Source: Alviniconcha marisindica
Lineage: Eukaryota > Mollusca > Gastropoda > Provannidae
DNA: 64,000 nucleotides
Assembly: GCA_018857735.1 (NCBI GenBank)
Contig: JABMCL010002757.1
Span: forward strand, 602,501-666,500
Reading direction: 5' to 3'
The translations under genes were made by a program, and so were the position numbers. Of the stretch, positions 13,413 to 26,083 are shown one piece after another (position 1 is the first letter of the stretch; every line of letters starts with the position of its first letter). The notes under the pieces were generated by a model. That model was not told where the DNA came from, made no database searches, and saw only the letters and a program-made list of their open reading frames with translations.

Positions 13413-13789
13413 GTACATGTGTAGATCATGGGTCATAATGAACGATCAACACTGTTTTAATCATGGCGTTTCTGTTATCCGAGGGACCCGGTGCGGTTTG
13501 CTTATCCTTCGGGATTCGTGCCACACAAAACATCCGTTTCGTCTATCACGAGAACAACACCATCCGCGCGGAGTTGTGCACGAATTGTATGGAAACTCTC
13601 TTTTTCCACGTCCCCAATGCGTTTCTCCCCTCTACTGACAAACAAAGCGTGATCAACTTTTCCCGTCAAATTCAGAGAGCACCGAGTCCATCCTGGGGCT
13701 GGGACTCGTGATCAAGTCAGTCTGAAGCCTGGCGCACACCGAGTGACCAGTAATAATGGATTTCCTTTCTAGTGTTTTTTGTTGTTGCT

Positions 13790-13855
<66 letters not shown>

Positions 13856-14369
13856 CGCGTGTGTGTGGAATCAAGTAATCATTCGAACACAGACAAAAGA
13901 AGAAATCTCACCTTCAATTGCACAGAAAACACAAGGTAATTGTAAACAGACAAGGCAATTGCAGGAACCTGAACTAAAATTACGGTCACAGAAAAAATTG
14001 CCTCTCTATACTTAGGTGAAAGTTGCAGCGAGTGAGGCTGGAAGCGTGAGCACGCGATGATGGGGCTAAGCCTCTGAGCGGCAAACAGCAAGCTAGCGTG
14101 TTTTATCTCATCAGTGGATATTAAAGTGTTTTCCATCTGTTGATTCCACCTGCTGCTGACCGCTAACTCAGACGCCGCGAGAGACACAGGACGCCTACTT
14201 TCTCGCTTCTGACGAAATTTGTTTGTAGTAAAAACGACGTTTATGTGCGAACTGATACGATGATTTCCCTAAGCGAGATCAGTAAAATATTACCAGTCTA
14301 ATTTTCTGTCTGTTGCTCAATCGGTCTCGCTCCTCACTCACACGCACATGCACGCACGCACACACGCGT

Positions 14370-14435
<66 letters not shown>

Positions 14436-15340
14436 TCACGCACGCACACACGCACACCTTATTTTGAGGATAGTTGCTCGTCTGTTCCACCAGGTGTTTG
14501 TTATCAACGGATTAAGACTCAACATGCACCAACAGTGATGAAGTGTATACGCTTTGAAGTTTTCGTTAGACACACAGATTAGAAGTAGCAGACAGGCCAA
14601 CAGCCAAATCACAAGACAAAAAAATTCTCAAGTGTCAAGATTATTTTATTACCTCTCCAGAGAAATTGTAATTTTGGTTAAACATACACCATATCAGATT
14701 AAACAAAATAATATCACACATTGCATTTTCACATGCAAATATCGCACACTACAGTAGAGTCTCCTTTATAATATGGAAACGAAACTGATATTATACATGT
14801 CCAAACTGTCATGTGAGCATAAACAACATTGGGAAACAGCAACACTGACTAGAGTTTTGGTAAGCCAGGAGTCAAAGACGTCAGTTATCTCCCTTGCTTA
14901 TACTCGCAAGTAAAATATCGTCTTGCTCATGTTTGTGTAACAGTTGCACAACATTTGATGTTACCTGAGCGTAGAGCTCAAATCTCACTTAAAGACACTA
15001 TTCAGAAACAGGTTTGTCAGACTATTTCCCTTAAATTCAGTCATTTTCTGTATAATCTGAACCGTGTATAAATATAACTTCTGAATTCCGTCACTTTCAT
15101 AGTCGACCAAAATCACCCAAACTATATATTAGACGGAAGGTCAGTGGTGATTTGGAAAGTTTTCTTCGACAGTCTTTTAGGGGTGAAAAGAAAAAAAGAA
15201 GAAAAAAGGAACGTTCTTTCATGTGAATGAAAAATCTGCTTTGCGCTGCTTAGAGGACGGGCGTGGTTGAGTTCACACCGTCGAACACTAAACACCGCAG
15301 ATTCATTCCTATAAATTTAAAAACGTTTGTCACGTTTGTC

Positions 15341-15523
15341 CCGCATAGTTCAGGAGCTGTGTGAGAGTCGAGGTGGCCGTCCTGGGCTGTCCGTCCTAAC
15401 GAGCTTTCTGGTTTCCGTGGACGTAAAGCTATATTGAACCATGCTTCGGCATTGGTCACAGCTTGTCCCTAATATGTCAACTGACGTCTGAGGACATTAA
15501 GCAACACTACCTACCTACCTACC
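15341..15523 (+). mobile_element. SINE A, (CTAC)n-tailed, copy 1
   Basis: About 180 bp beginning CCGCATAGTTCAGGAGCTG and ending in CTACCTACCTACC. It is flanked by ACGTTTGTC on both sides (15332-15340 and 15524-15532). The inverted copy at 40860-41034 fixes its boundaries. No clear B box, so its RNA origin is unknown. Confidence 0.8.
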
Positions 15524-15532
15524 ACGTTTGTC

Positions 15533-15849
15533 CGAGAGCCGGTTTGGCCTAGCGGTAAGGCGGTAGGCTGGTAAGCGGAAGGACCTCGGTTCGATACCGC
15601 TTCGGCTCTCCTTTCTCTTCAAAAGTTGTGGTTTGTGGACACGGTCTTGTGACTTTGTCCCTCACAATTAATGAAACATTAAAATAGCTCTCATCGCTGC
15701 CCATCTTAATGCAGGTCGTTCTGGTGGTGACAGTGTAGCGATAGGTATATACTCTCCCTCTTCCCCCACCTCCATACCCCCTTCCCCCATTCTTCCCGTC
15801 CCTAATAAGCCTTATGGTTTCTGTGGACGTTAAACACATGTTTACTTAC
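15533..15849 (+). mobile_element. SINE B, tRNA-derived, copy 1
   Basis: The tRNA-like head has an A box TGGCCTAGCGG (15545-15555) and B box GGTTCGATACC (15588-15598), with an acceptor-like stem pairing GAGAGCCG with CGGCTCTC. A 240-bp body with a pyrimidine-rich tract follows, then a TTTACTTAC tail. Flanked by ACGTTTGTC (15524) and ACATTTGTC (15850). The tail and tandem copies argue for a SINE over a functional tRNA gene. Confidence 0.88.
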
Positions 15850-15858
15850 ACATTTGTC

Positions 15859-16189
15859 CTGTGAGCCGGTTTGGCCTAGCGGTAAGGCGTTAGGTTGGTA
15901 AGCGGAAGGACCTCGGTTCGATACCGCTTCGGCTCTCCTTTCTCTTCAAAAAGGTTGTGGTTTGTGGACACTGTCTTGTGACTTTGTCCATCACTTCCTA
16001 CTGAAACATTAAAATGGCTCTCATCGTTGCCCATCTTAATGCAGAAGTCATTCTGGTGGTGACGGTGTAGCGATAGGTATATAATCTCGCTCTTCCCCCA
16101 CCTCCATACCCCCTTCCCCCCCCCCCCCTTCTCCCCGTCCCTAATACGCCGTACGGTTTCTGTGGACGTTAAACACCATGTTTACTTAC
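15859..16189 (+). mobile_element. SINE B, copy 2
   Basis: Same head and body as copy 1, ending TTTACTTAC. Flanked by ACATTTGTC (15850-15858) and ACGTTTGTC (16190-16198). Confidence 0.88.
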
Positions 16190-16198
16190 ACGTTTGTC

Positions 16199-16521
16199 AA
16201 TGTGAGCCGGTTTGGCCGAGCGGTAAGGCGTTAGGCTGGTAAGCAGAGGGACCTCGGTTCGAATCTGCTTCGGCTCTCCTTTCTCTTCAAAAGTTGTGGT
16301 CTGTGGACACTGTCTTGTGACTTTTTCCCTCACAATTATGAAACATTAAAATGGCTCTCATTGCTGCCCACCTTAATGCAGGAGTCATTCTGGTGGTGAC
16401 AGTGTAGCGATAGGTATATAATCTCCCTCTCCCTCCACCTCCATACCCCCTTCCCCCCATCTCCCCGTCCCTAATAAGCCGTGTGGTTTCTGTGGACGTA
16501 AAACACCATGTTTACTTACTT
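16199..16521 (+). mobile_element. SINE B, copy 3
   Basis: Same family, with A box TGGCCGAGCGG and B box GGTTCGAATCT, ending TTTACTTACTT. Flanked by ACGTTTGTC on both sides (16190-16198 and 16522-16530). Confidence 0.88.
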
Positions 16522-16537
16522 ACGTTTGTCAAACAAT

Positions 16538-16600
16538 GGGCCCGTCCCTAATAAGCCTTATGGTTTCTGTGGACGTTAAGCATCATGTTTATTTACTTAC
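16538..16600 (+). mobile_element. SINE B 3' fragment with its own target duplication
   Basis: Only the last 60 bp (GTCCCTAATAAGCC to TTTACTTAC). Flanked by AAACAA on both sides (16531-16536 and 16601-16606), consistent with a separate 5'-truncated insertion. Confidence 0.75.
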
Positions 16601-17169
16601 AAACAAGGAACACTAAGTGCCTGAAACTTGGCACAGAACGATATTTCATTGCAAGCATTCTGGCTGTAACCATTCTTCTGTTAGTAAATTCTGCATTTCG
16701 TAGGATGTTTGTTGGAGTCCTTAAAGAGAGGACAGGGCCATCAGGCTACTAGGTCCCATTTGTAAGATGCCAAGTCAGAAAGAGTAACACCATCTGTACA
16801 TGTTCTGTAATCGTATGCTTGAAGGGAAATGTGGAGAGACACTGACACTGACATTGACACATTTAACTGAATAGGCCAACAACAGCCCCTTTCAGTGGGG
16901 GAAACAAGAGACACAGAGCCCAAAATATATATTCAGTGGCACTTTCAAGTACATCTGCATTATAATGCAATCTACCAACACATCTTTTTTTAAATGTCTA
17001 CATAAGTACATACATTTGCAGAGCAGCTCTATGGACATCCAAGCAAGGCCATTCTCAAGTGATTCATCCGTCTTGGACGACCTTAGATTATTATAGCACA
17101 CACAGGAATTTTGCAACATTCGAAACTGTCTCCTGAAAATCACTGTTCATGAGGGTGGTGAGATGTTTT

Positions 17170-17172
<3 letters not shown>

Positions 17173-17237
<65 letters not shown>
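17173..17237. repeat. (GA)n microsatellite
   Basis: 65 bp pure GA. Confidence 0.95.
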
Positions 17238-17239
<2 letters not shown>

Positions 17240-18177
17240 TCTTATCAGTAACTACCATGTATGTCCAATACATAGTTTGCATAAACGGTGCTGAGAAGAC
17301 AACAACACCATCATAATTTAAGATATTTTGCCAGATGACAGACGAATACCACCGAAAAGCGTTCTATTCTCCTCCAGCTACGTATTGGTTTTGTTCACGA
17401 CTAGCAGTTTGGGCCAATGGGAACTGCGTTTTTCTGTGCTGGAGGTTAGGATCGCAATACTGTGCCCACCAAGCTTCTCGCCGATGTCACAGTTAGGGGA
17501 CTGTAAGAACTGATAATAAAAGAAATACAAAAACATTAAATTAATCGAAACGTGAACCATTTTACTTCATTCTGCTAAAAACAAATCTAAAAAAATGCAA
17601 ACCAATCCATTCAGATATAATGAAGTTACGGGCGTTTAAAAATAGTGATTGTGCGTTTGGTGCCAGAATCTGAAAAACAGCTGGCGCCAGGAGTTGCTGC
17701 ATTCCAGAACTGCTGGCGCTGAAAGGGTTAAAGCTGCAGTCAACAAAACGCCTATATGCAACAACGGACACGCTGTAGAAGCTGCACGCCGTGAAAGCCA
17801 CCTGTGTGGTTCAACTTGTTTAATGCCGAGCTGTCTCCGAAGAGGTAAAATAATAATAATACATACATTTTCTATTGCACTATTCCGCAGGCAGCGCTTG
17901 TTCACATATATGTACATATACAATTTACATTTACTGACACACACATGCAGGCACATAGTACATGTTACATACTTAATAAATTGCACTAATATAAAACAGG
18001 TACTTCTAGAGCAGCGAGCAAAATAACTATAATAAAACAAACACATTGCAATAATTTAAAACAGGTAAACTGTACAAAGTTACTACGTTAACGCACGCAC
18101 GCACGCACACACACGCACGCACGCACGCACGCACACATGTATCTCCCCGTTTACTCTCTCTGCCCCTCCCTTCTCTG

Positions 18178-18450
18178 ATACTGGCGGAGACGAGATCCCA
18201 GGAGGTGTGTGTGTGTGTGGGGAGGGGGGGGGGGGGGGGGGTAGGGGAAGAGGGAGACTATACTTAACGCTACACTGTTACCACCAGAATGACTCCTGCA
18301 TTAAAGTAGGCAGCGATGAGAGCCGTTTTAATGTTTAAAGTCGCAAGACAATTCCCAGAAGCAGTTTTTGAAGATATAGGAGTGCCGAAGCGGAATCGAA
18401 CCGGGGTCTTTTTGTTTACCAGTCTAACGTCTTTCTGCTAGCCACCAGAA
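18178..18450 (-). mobile_element. SINE B relative, minus strand
   Basis: B box complement GGAATCGAACC at 18392-18402 and body motifs CACTGTTACCACCAGAATGA and GGCAGCGATGAGAGCC, as in SINE B. Its 3' part carries GT and G tracts. Confidence 0.7.
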
Positions 18451-19255
18451 CCCTCGTATTTATTTTATTTTATTTTTTAGCAGCGCATCGGAATCAGCAC
18501 GAAAAACAACTCGTCGTGGATTACGTCCGTGAAAAGTAATCACAAACACGCCAGTCGCCACAGCTTCGGTTCCCGCAGTTAAATCAATCACTCTAGTAAC
18601 GTTAGGTGCTGAATTTTAAAAAGAAATATTTTGGGGCGTTCTGGCTCTTCTGTTTTCAGACCCAGTGGAAAAACAATCAGGAAAAAAGCCTACTTGACTC
18701 ACTTTCTTGACTTTCATGAATTTTACCGCTAACCAATTTTACCGCTAGCCGCTACTTTCGTCCCACGGTGAAGTAACGCGGACGCAGAAATTTACTTCCC
18801 TCTCGGTGGAAAACCTCTCCACCAACTGAAATCTAAGTGGGTAAGATTTCATTCCTTTTATTGTATGTTAGTGTAGTATCTGTTTTTTCCCTGTAAAAAG
18901 TGGCATTTGCGCATGTTTTGTATTGTCTACATAAAATAAGCGTTGTTTTTAACCTATCGTGTGTGTTAAAACTCCACTCTACTGAGAACCCAGAGTTATT
19001 ACAGGTTTTTCCTTTTATGTCTGCAGTTGGTGTGAATATAAGATCCAAACACATAAAAGGTTCAAAAGAACGCTATTTATTAGGACAAAAATACAATCTG
19101 CCAATTTTCGTAGTAATCCCCTTTATCAACATACGAACGACACTTAAACAACAGTTTAACGGTGAAAACCGATGAAAAATTAAATGGAATGCTAAATCCC
19201 TTATCTGTTGTATTTTGTTTGTATTTTCCTGTTTAGTGCTTGGAAGAATCAATTT

Positions 19256-19355
<100 letters not shown>

Positions 19356-20154
19356 GCTGTGCATGTTTCGCCCACTGCCAGCAATTCCGCCCTTCTAGTT
19401 TTTGTCTTCCCGATTCAGTCAAGGTAAATGTCCCCTACACCTATTCAAAGTAACGTGTACTAGGAACAAGGAATGAGTCTCTTGCTTGCGATTTGGTGAC
19501 GCGTTTCCGTCTCATATTCCCTTCGCGGCGGTTTATTGGGCGTTAAATATCAACTAACTAAGCAACTGGCCTTTGTCCCGGCGCGACATACCCCAAGACG
19601 CAAGTGGCAAGCACCCCTTGGACACTTCGTGTGAACGTTTTCCGAACAATCGACAAAGACGACACGAGACGGTTAGCAGTCTGAGCAGAAGCAAAGGCAG
19701 AAAGAAGAAAAGGGACTCAGTGAAGCATTTCGCTGCTCCAGATAATGAAAACTTTGGACGTGAATACCTTCGGAGACGGAATGCAGATGGCACTGCCTGA
19801 CAAGTGGAGTGAATCAGTGAGTCTCATGCTAACAAGACGTGGCTCTGTGGAACAATCGAAGCTCGGTTCACTTGAGAACGTCAGGCCCTTGTGACGTGAA
19901 TATCTTCGGGAACAGACTGCAGATGGCGCTGCCTGACAGGCCGAGTGAATCAGTCCAGAAAGGACGCAGAGGGATTATACGTGTATAAGGATCTCACACC
20001 GACATCGTGTTCTTTGCACGTGCATAGATGTAAATCAAATACTGCCCGTAGTACGTTAGGCATACATAGCTCTGAGCACATGTGTTTGGAATTCGGTCGT
20101 TTTTAACAAGAGGGCAGCACAGTTTCGTTGCACGTTTCATAGAACAGTTGCTGA

Positions 20155-21303
20155 AACAATCTTTACTGCATTCAGAGTGTACACGGCAATTTGTTTTTCC
20201 AGCTGATTATTCTACAATAGCTTGCTGTTGAGAAAGTAACTGAAAACAAGCGATAACTTCACATGTTTACGTATTTTGGTGACAAGTAGCTAGCTGGCTG
20301 AATCGTAGTTAATTACGACTTTGTTGACAGGTGATTGGCTGAAGCGTGGTCAAGTAGAGTTCACAGCGCATAATTAAGACTGTTCAGACGAGCTGTGTAA
20401 GACTCCAATGATCACTGTATAGTCAGCGAAAGGCGTCTATGCCCGATAGAACGCTTGGCTTGTTTTGCTGTTGGTAGAAGCAGTCGAAGAAGACCTACGC
20501 CTACTAGCGACAATCCAAGATTATTATTTTTAAACAAATAAAAAACAAAACAAACGTCGGTTGGATAAGGTATGAAACGACGGTAAGAACACTATGTGGA
20601 AGACGAAGAGAACTAAAGTAGATAGATTCAGGATGCTGGGAAATTTCATTGATCAAACGACAAGAACGCATTCACACAAACTCGTGTAAATATTCCGGTG
20701 TCAGCAACATTGTAGCAACCCACATTATGCTGATATTTTAGAGACATCTCAACGTTCAGGGTGTCAGTATCCAGGTCATGCAATCTGATAATCAACAACA
20801 CGTTCAAATAGCACGCAGATCAGATACAACTTCGTCTGCCACCTAGGTCTGCAGTTCAGTCACGCGCCGTGTCGTCTGCTCGGATTGTCACGTGTCAGGC
20901 TTTTCCTGCTCTTAAGTGAGTCGTCTGTCCAATTTCACACTCCATTCTACGGAGATGAGTTGAGTTTGATTGTTAAAATTGAATAAATACGAAAACCAAA
21001 GACGTCTAAATCATCTGGAGATTAATGAATAGCTTATTAGCATGTATTTTGTTACCAGACTGCCATTTCAGACGTCTTCGCAGAGATCCGACGTTTTTCT
21101 CTTTCGTTTCTTATGAACGCTGTTAGGTAAGTGTGTTGTCTCTTGTCTGTCTCTGTCAATATAAAGACAAGAAACGTAGATCATACAACGGTAAATACTC
21201 TGAATATAGGACCAATTCCCGGTAATGCGCATTCAGCTGCACGGTGTAAGAAAGCTGTCATCGACGACAGAAGCTTTTGTTGTTATTTCACGCTCAAAGC
21301 TTC
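20155..21303. repeat. Unclassified repeat block, copy 1 (pair with 45008-46583)
   Basis: Aligns collinearly with 45008-46583. Shared anchors include GATTATTCTACA, GTGTCAGCAAC(A/G)TTGTA, ACCCACATTATGCTG, ACACTCCATTCTACGGAGAT and TCAGCTGCAC. No long open frame, tRNA box or terminal repeat was recognised. It lies about 4 kb downstream of paralog 2; the other copy lies about 2.2 kb downstream of paralog 3. Confidence 0.75.
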
Positions 21304-21319
21304 TTCATGACCCTGTACA

Positions 21320-21476
21320 CGGGATGGGAAACCATAATAATAATGGAAATTTGCAAAGCGCCTACGTTCAGGGTCAAAGCGCCGAACAAACATAACACAC
21401 GTAGTGTACATCGAGGTGGAGAATGTCATCCGCTATTTAACAAAAGCTAACACATAATGTACACATCAACAGGGGT

Positions 21477-21522
<46 letters not shown>

Positions 21523-21915
21523 GCACGCACGCACACACATTGTACAGACTGATATGGGTGAAGGACAGTGTTGCTTAACTGAAATATTCGGAGAAGAGAA
21601 ATGAGTTTGCTTTTGATGGAAGAGAGAGTAGCAGGCTAATGTGTAGGGGACATTGTTCCAGATGTGGGGAACAAAATGTGAGAAAGTGCGAAAGCCATGG
21701 GTTCTGCGGTTGAAGCGTTGGAGTTTGAGTATGCGTGTGTCTGACGAAGAGGGAAAGAGCGGGAAGGACTGTAGCTCAGAAAGATAAGAGGTGACAGAAC
21801 CTGTGATTGCGATGTAACATATGTAAACACTGCTTCTTGTTGTATCTGTTCACTTTGATTAATCTCCTGTCAAAATATTTCCATCCTAACTAATATCGGT
21901 ATCCAGTTTCTGCTA

Positions 21916-21992
<77 letters not shown>

Positions 21993-22660
21993 TAGTGCGT
22001 ATTTTTGTTAATTTTATTTTTTTATAATACTTTATGTAAATCGTTTTGTAGGACTATGCTCTACATGTGTTTAGAATATCATATTTAGGTTAATATGTAT
22101 CATGTGAGCGCTCAGGGCGTTGATGAGCGCATGATAAATGTACATTATTATTATTATTATTATTATTAAAAGACCGAAGGATGCGGGATCGCGCGTTTAA
22201 TTGAAGAAGATCTGAACGGTATTTACGAGCAGAGCCAGTCACTACTTTGAAACATTGACAGCACGCTTTGAATTTATTTGATACGCAACTCGGCCGGAAG
22301 CGAGTAAAGTTCCTTTAGGATAGGTATGCAGATTTGTCTTCAAGTGGATCTGAAAATTAGCCATCTGTAGAGTTTTGAACTGTTTGAAGAGGTTGAAGGA
22401 CAGAGTGTGGATAGCCAATTAGAAGGGAATTACAGAAGCCAAGCCTGGAAAGAATACACGAGGTGACAAGTGATTTGGCTGTTTCCTCTGAGATATTGGC
22501 GGATCGTAATGATGCATAATAAGTTCAACGTGAGTTTTTGTACACATTTTGATGATGTGTTTCTTCATGTTCAGCTCGGGATCAATGTGAATTCCAATGT
22601 TCCTCACCTGACCTGTGAAAGAAATGGACGAAGAACCAATAAATACAGAAGCTGAGAGCG
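21320..22660 (-). mobile_element. L2-like LINE relic, interrupted
   Basis: Minus-strand reverse transcriptase remnants: VRNIGIHIDPELNMKKHI-like (near 22590), SLVTSCILSRLGFCNSLLIG (near 22430), then a C-terminal part near 21640-21780. The 3' end near 21330 carries GGCGCTTTGACC and a tail ATTATTATT. Stops and frameshifts are present. A separate plus-strand 3' end is inserted at about 21846-22170. Confidence 0.7.
21846..22170 (+). mobile_element. Nested LINE 3' end inside the 21.3-22.7 kb relic
   Basis: Contains (GT)n (21919-21988), then GTGAGCGCTCAGGGCGTTGA and a tail of ATT repeats (22143-22168). This is the 3'-end style of the L2-like elements here, in opposite orientation to its host relic. 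Confidence 0.6.
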
Positions 22661-22664
22661 AGTT

Positions 22665-23913
22665 GGTGTGGGCAGATGGAGGAGAGAAACAGACCGCCTC
22701 AGTTTCATCGTCGTTTGTGAGCGTCCCGTCTTAGATGACTATAGCGTGCAAACGTTTTAACGCATTCCGCCCGGCGCGTCGCTGAACAGTCTTGTCCGCC
22801 TGCGCCCGACTCCGAGTCAGGAAACTCGTTTCATCAAATTGGTTTTAGAAGTCGAAAAACTATACATACTAATGAAAGAAGGAGGTAACTACAACCCACT
22901 TCCTTCAGCTATTCCCACGTGCCACAATTGGAGCAAATTTCGCTGAATTTCTTCGTATTTTACAAATTTCTGAAACATCACGAGCAAGCGCCGACGCTAC
23001 ACAATCAGGAAGGTGTTAGCTGAGGTTTGTTGACGAGAGCAGGGATTTTGATCCGGATATTGCTGATTCTTTATCATATTAAAGCGAGCAAGTGTGCGAA
23101 ACCGGTCGGCAAGATAGTGTGGAAATAACAGACTGTTTTCAGACTCTCAGATGCCGAAGATACAGTTTATTGTCATCTCAGTCACCCTATTTTATTATGC
23201 AGTTACACATCAGCTTGAGCTTAAAGTGATGCATTGCAGCTGCTACCTCAAATATCCGTTCTTTGTCCTTCCCCGACTGCTGAAAGATAGTAAAAGAATG
23301 ATATTTATTGAAAATCGAGCACAGTGTTGCCTGTTCATTTTGAATAATGTGTGCACATTTTGGTTACACTACTTTATATGAAAGTGGAGACAATGAGCTC
23401 TAAACACAGCGGCTGTGGTTTTTGAGCAGCAAGGCTAAAAACACTCAGGCAGCATTAAAGCCTCCAGGGCTGAAAGGGTTAACCCTTTCACTGCCGTGAT
23501 GTTGCTTAAAACCGACCATTAAAAGTGCGAAATTTGAGAACCTTAAGCCTTTTTGTTTTCTTTTTTGCACTGGCATGTGAAAGGATTTTCATTAAAACGT
23601 ATAGCATTGAAAGTAAATGCCTTACAGGACCGGAAAATATACTGTTTGCAGGCGCGTCTGTCCATCTTTCAGCCCGGAAATTTTACAGGCTGTGGCAGTG
23701 AAGGGGTTATGTTCCTAACACATGCACCTGTGGCTGAGAGCTTAACAGCGAAGCCGAAGGGCCGCCGCTTAACCGACAAGTCAACCTACTGCAGTTAGTC
23801 TCTTTGTTCTAAGCTCCAAGTAGAGGCTGGTTTCACTCCTTGTCTAGACCTGTTCATCCGTATGATTTGTCTGTATTTTGTATGGAAAAACAATTGGTAT
23901 ACGAAAAAACGAC

Positions 23914-23948
<35 letters not shown>

Positions 23949-24300
23949 GCAATAGCTTACGGATTTACTTTGATTAAAACACGATTTGTTGCGTACGATC
24001 AATATTTCATGTTGTCCATGTGATGGACGGTTCCGATCCATATTTTAGATTTCTTAAGTTTCCAATATACATCGCCATCTTGCTTTGTCCAGCTTGTGTT
24101 CTTCTTCTTTGTAGGCAACTAACTTCTTTATATAGAAGTATAAGTTCACACTGAGGACGTGAGGGGATGTAATGGGATAATAAATGAGAGAAAATAAATT
24201 TGGCGCCATCAGTATCGGTGAAATAATATGTCTAAAGAAGGGGGACAAAAGTTCCATGTGGATTTTTAGACGATGAGTGATTGCGCGTGTAATGACAGTG
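22665..24300. other. Intergenic stretch, little recognised
   Basis: Holds a copy of the dispersed repeat at 23165-23250 (see 27.1-27.55 kb) and a C tract at 23914-23946. No coding region was supported. Confidence 0.5.
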
Positions 24301-24309
24301 AAGATAACG

Positions 24310-24640
24310 CGATCATCTAGGTAGGTAGGGTCGCTGCTAATGGATCATCTATGGGAACCGGGTTCCACAGACAGACTGCTGATGGGCAATACGAGTGCAG
24401 ATACGTATCAGTTCTGGAGTGGCGGACTTGACAGCGAGTTGGTCTTTGTGCCCCCTGGAGTTGCGATGTTTTTGGCTTGACTAATCCTGCGGTAGGTTTG
24501 CCGTCGACGAGTCCGTTCAAGACTTAGTACATCATGCAGACCTTGTCTGACATTCTCCTCAACTGAAAGCTTTCGAACTGGGGTTGGGTTAAAAGTGCAG
24601 AGGCGCTTTAGATGGGGCTGAAATCGTGATGGGTGCAACG
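24310..24640 (-). mobile_element. Possible LINE reverse transcriptase C-terminal relic
   Basis: The minus strand reads RTDTYLHSYCPSAVCLWNPV, resembling the conserved Trp-Asn segment near the end of jockey-like reverse transcriptases. Upstream fragments are in another frame. Short and degenerate. Confidence 0.35.
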
Positions 24641-24868
24641 GGCTGATCGTCTCTGAACAGGATTTCAGATGTTGCCTTTAGACACAGAGGCTGGCTGCGA
24701 AATAAGGTTCTGGACCAATAAGCAGTCGCGAATCAAACTTGTAGTTCTCAGCAGAGAAAGACGTGGCTCGGTGAGCATAACTGTTTCGTGTCTCGTTTAC
24801 TGACAGCTTTTGTTTAAACATCCTTTCGAAATAAAAACAAACAAGTTCAGTATCTACACAAAACAAAG

Positions 24869-24874
24869 TTTATT
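24869..24874 (-). promoter_or_regulatory. Candidate polyadenylation signal, paralog 2
   Basis: Minus-strand AATAAA (read as TTTATT on the plus strand) about 360 bp past the stop codon. It would give a 3' UTR of ordinary length. No comparable AATAAA was noticed within about 450 bp downstream of paralog 3. Confidence 0.45.
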
Positions 24875-25234
24875 CAATCAGCAATTTTTTTCTTCTCCAA
24901 AATGATGAATCAAAAGCAACATGTCAAGAGTTCGGTTTGATAGGACGAAACGGAAGCGGAGAAGTTGCTGCTCAGCTGAGACTGGGAGACTTTGCACAGA
25001 GGGAATGACGGGTAGGTTGAAGCTAAACACTGGACTTTTTGGAGGGTACCACACAATTTTCTAGACTGCCTTTTTCTGTTCTGTTTTGTCTTTAGATCCG
25101 CGAACAAATGAGAGTGAGACTGTGTGCTTGTACTGTCATCTGCACAGATCCGCTTGTTGTATACTTCAGTGTCTGTCTTTCCCAGAGAAAAGCCAAATGC
25201 CACCGTCAAACTTTCCAGCCTACGTAATCATAGC

Positions 25235-25793
25235 TCAGTCAAAAGCAAATACATAGAGGGCGATAAAAAAGATAGTGTTTGCCACAAAGGCCACTACGAA
25301 GAAAGCCCAGTCCAGTTGATGTGCTGTCATTAGAAAGGTCAGTGTGGATGCAGCATTATTCGCTTTTGACGTAGCCACAACCTCGAGTGGAGTTCTCGGT
25401 TGAATAATAGTACTGATGCGGATTTTTGGTTTCGGACAGTTAAACAGTCTTTGCTGTTTTTCGGAGGTGGTTGTACAATTGTTCGAGGTATTACTCGATA
25501 CCCGACTACGGTGCCTTGGGTTCGTTTCGTCGGTCTTCAGGTCACCGGAGAGATGGGCAACTTTCACGCTTTCCGCCACCAGCTCGATGGACCTTCCGGA
25601 TTCGTCAGTCCATCGGTAAGCTACTTCATCGCTGACCTTGCAACCGCCTGTCGTTGCCTGCTCGCCGTGGAACCGCCTGAGGACGAAGAGAGTCGCCAGG
25701 AGGACGAGGAGGCTTTCCACCATGACACCCACGAGGAGGACCATGCTGTTGGGTACACTGTCCAGCCCGCGAGGCATCATGTTGCTGAAGAAC
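25235..25793 (-). CDS. Cys-loop receptor paralog 2, exon 3 (TM3, cytoplasmic loop, TM4)
   Basis: Final exon of the subunit. It begins after the acceptor TGTGTGTGCAG, where a single G completes the codon left by exon 2 (GG|G, phase 2). Residues after the junction (FFSNMMPRGLDSVPNSM) form the TM2-TM3 linker. They are followed by TM3 (about MVLLVGVMVESLLVLLATLF), a cytoplasmic loop of roughly 110 residues rich in Ser, Thr and Lys, and TM4 (LDWAFFVVAFVANTIFFIAL), ending at TGA (25235-25237). The first 151 nt match the corresponding part of paralog 3 at all but 3 positions, whereas the loop has diverged strongly. Length and topology fit the nicotinic-type family, in which TM4 is close to the C-terminus. 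An AATAAA lies about 360 bp downstream. Confidence 0.92.
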
Positions 25794-26083
25794 CTGCACA
25801 CACACATAACACAACGTTCTGAGTAAAAACATAGGCGTACTTTCTCTCTCTCTCTGCTAATAATAAAGGGTAGCAAAGCAAAATTAGGTCTATACTGCTT
25901 TGGTACACCAATACCTGACCCGGATTCAGAGGTGTGTTCCCTGTCTCTATTTAGTATACTCCCACGCATCCACGGATCATACCACTTCACGGTCCTGCTA
26001 CCAGAGGCCCTGGGGAGAGGGGTGGGAGCTCGCTGGTAGGCTGCCATCTGAAACAGTTTCCGACCTGTAGTCGAGTCACTTCG

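Larger units (their letters stand above)
12070..15320. other. Intergenic stretch, repeats only
   Basis: Holds a C tract, (CA)n and ACGC repeats (12312-12442), (TA)n (12500-12532), (CA)n and CATA (13317-13412), (GT)n (13790-13866) and ACGC repeats (14338-14455). The segment 13055-13160 is related to 47115-47215 (shared ACTTTGCAGCAC and GGATCACAGC), a small dispersed repeat. Nothing recognised in 12545-13050, 13440-13785, 13870-14335 or 14460-15320. Confidence 0.5.

Noticed and set aside
15533..15610. tRNA gene candidate with A and B boxes
   Set aside because: Followed by a shared 240-bp body and TTAC tail in several copies with target duplications, so it is a SINE head. The T arm is poorly paired.
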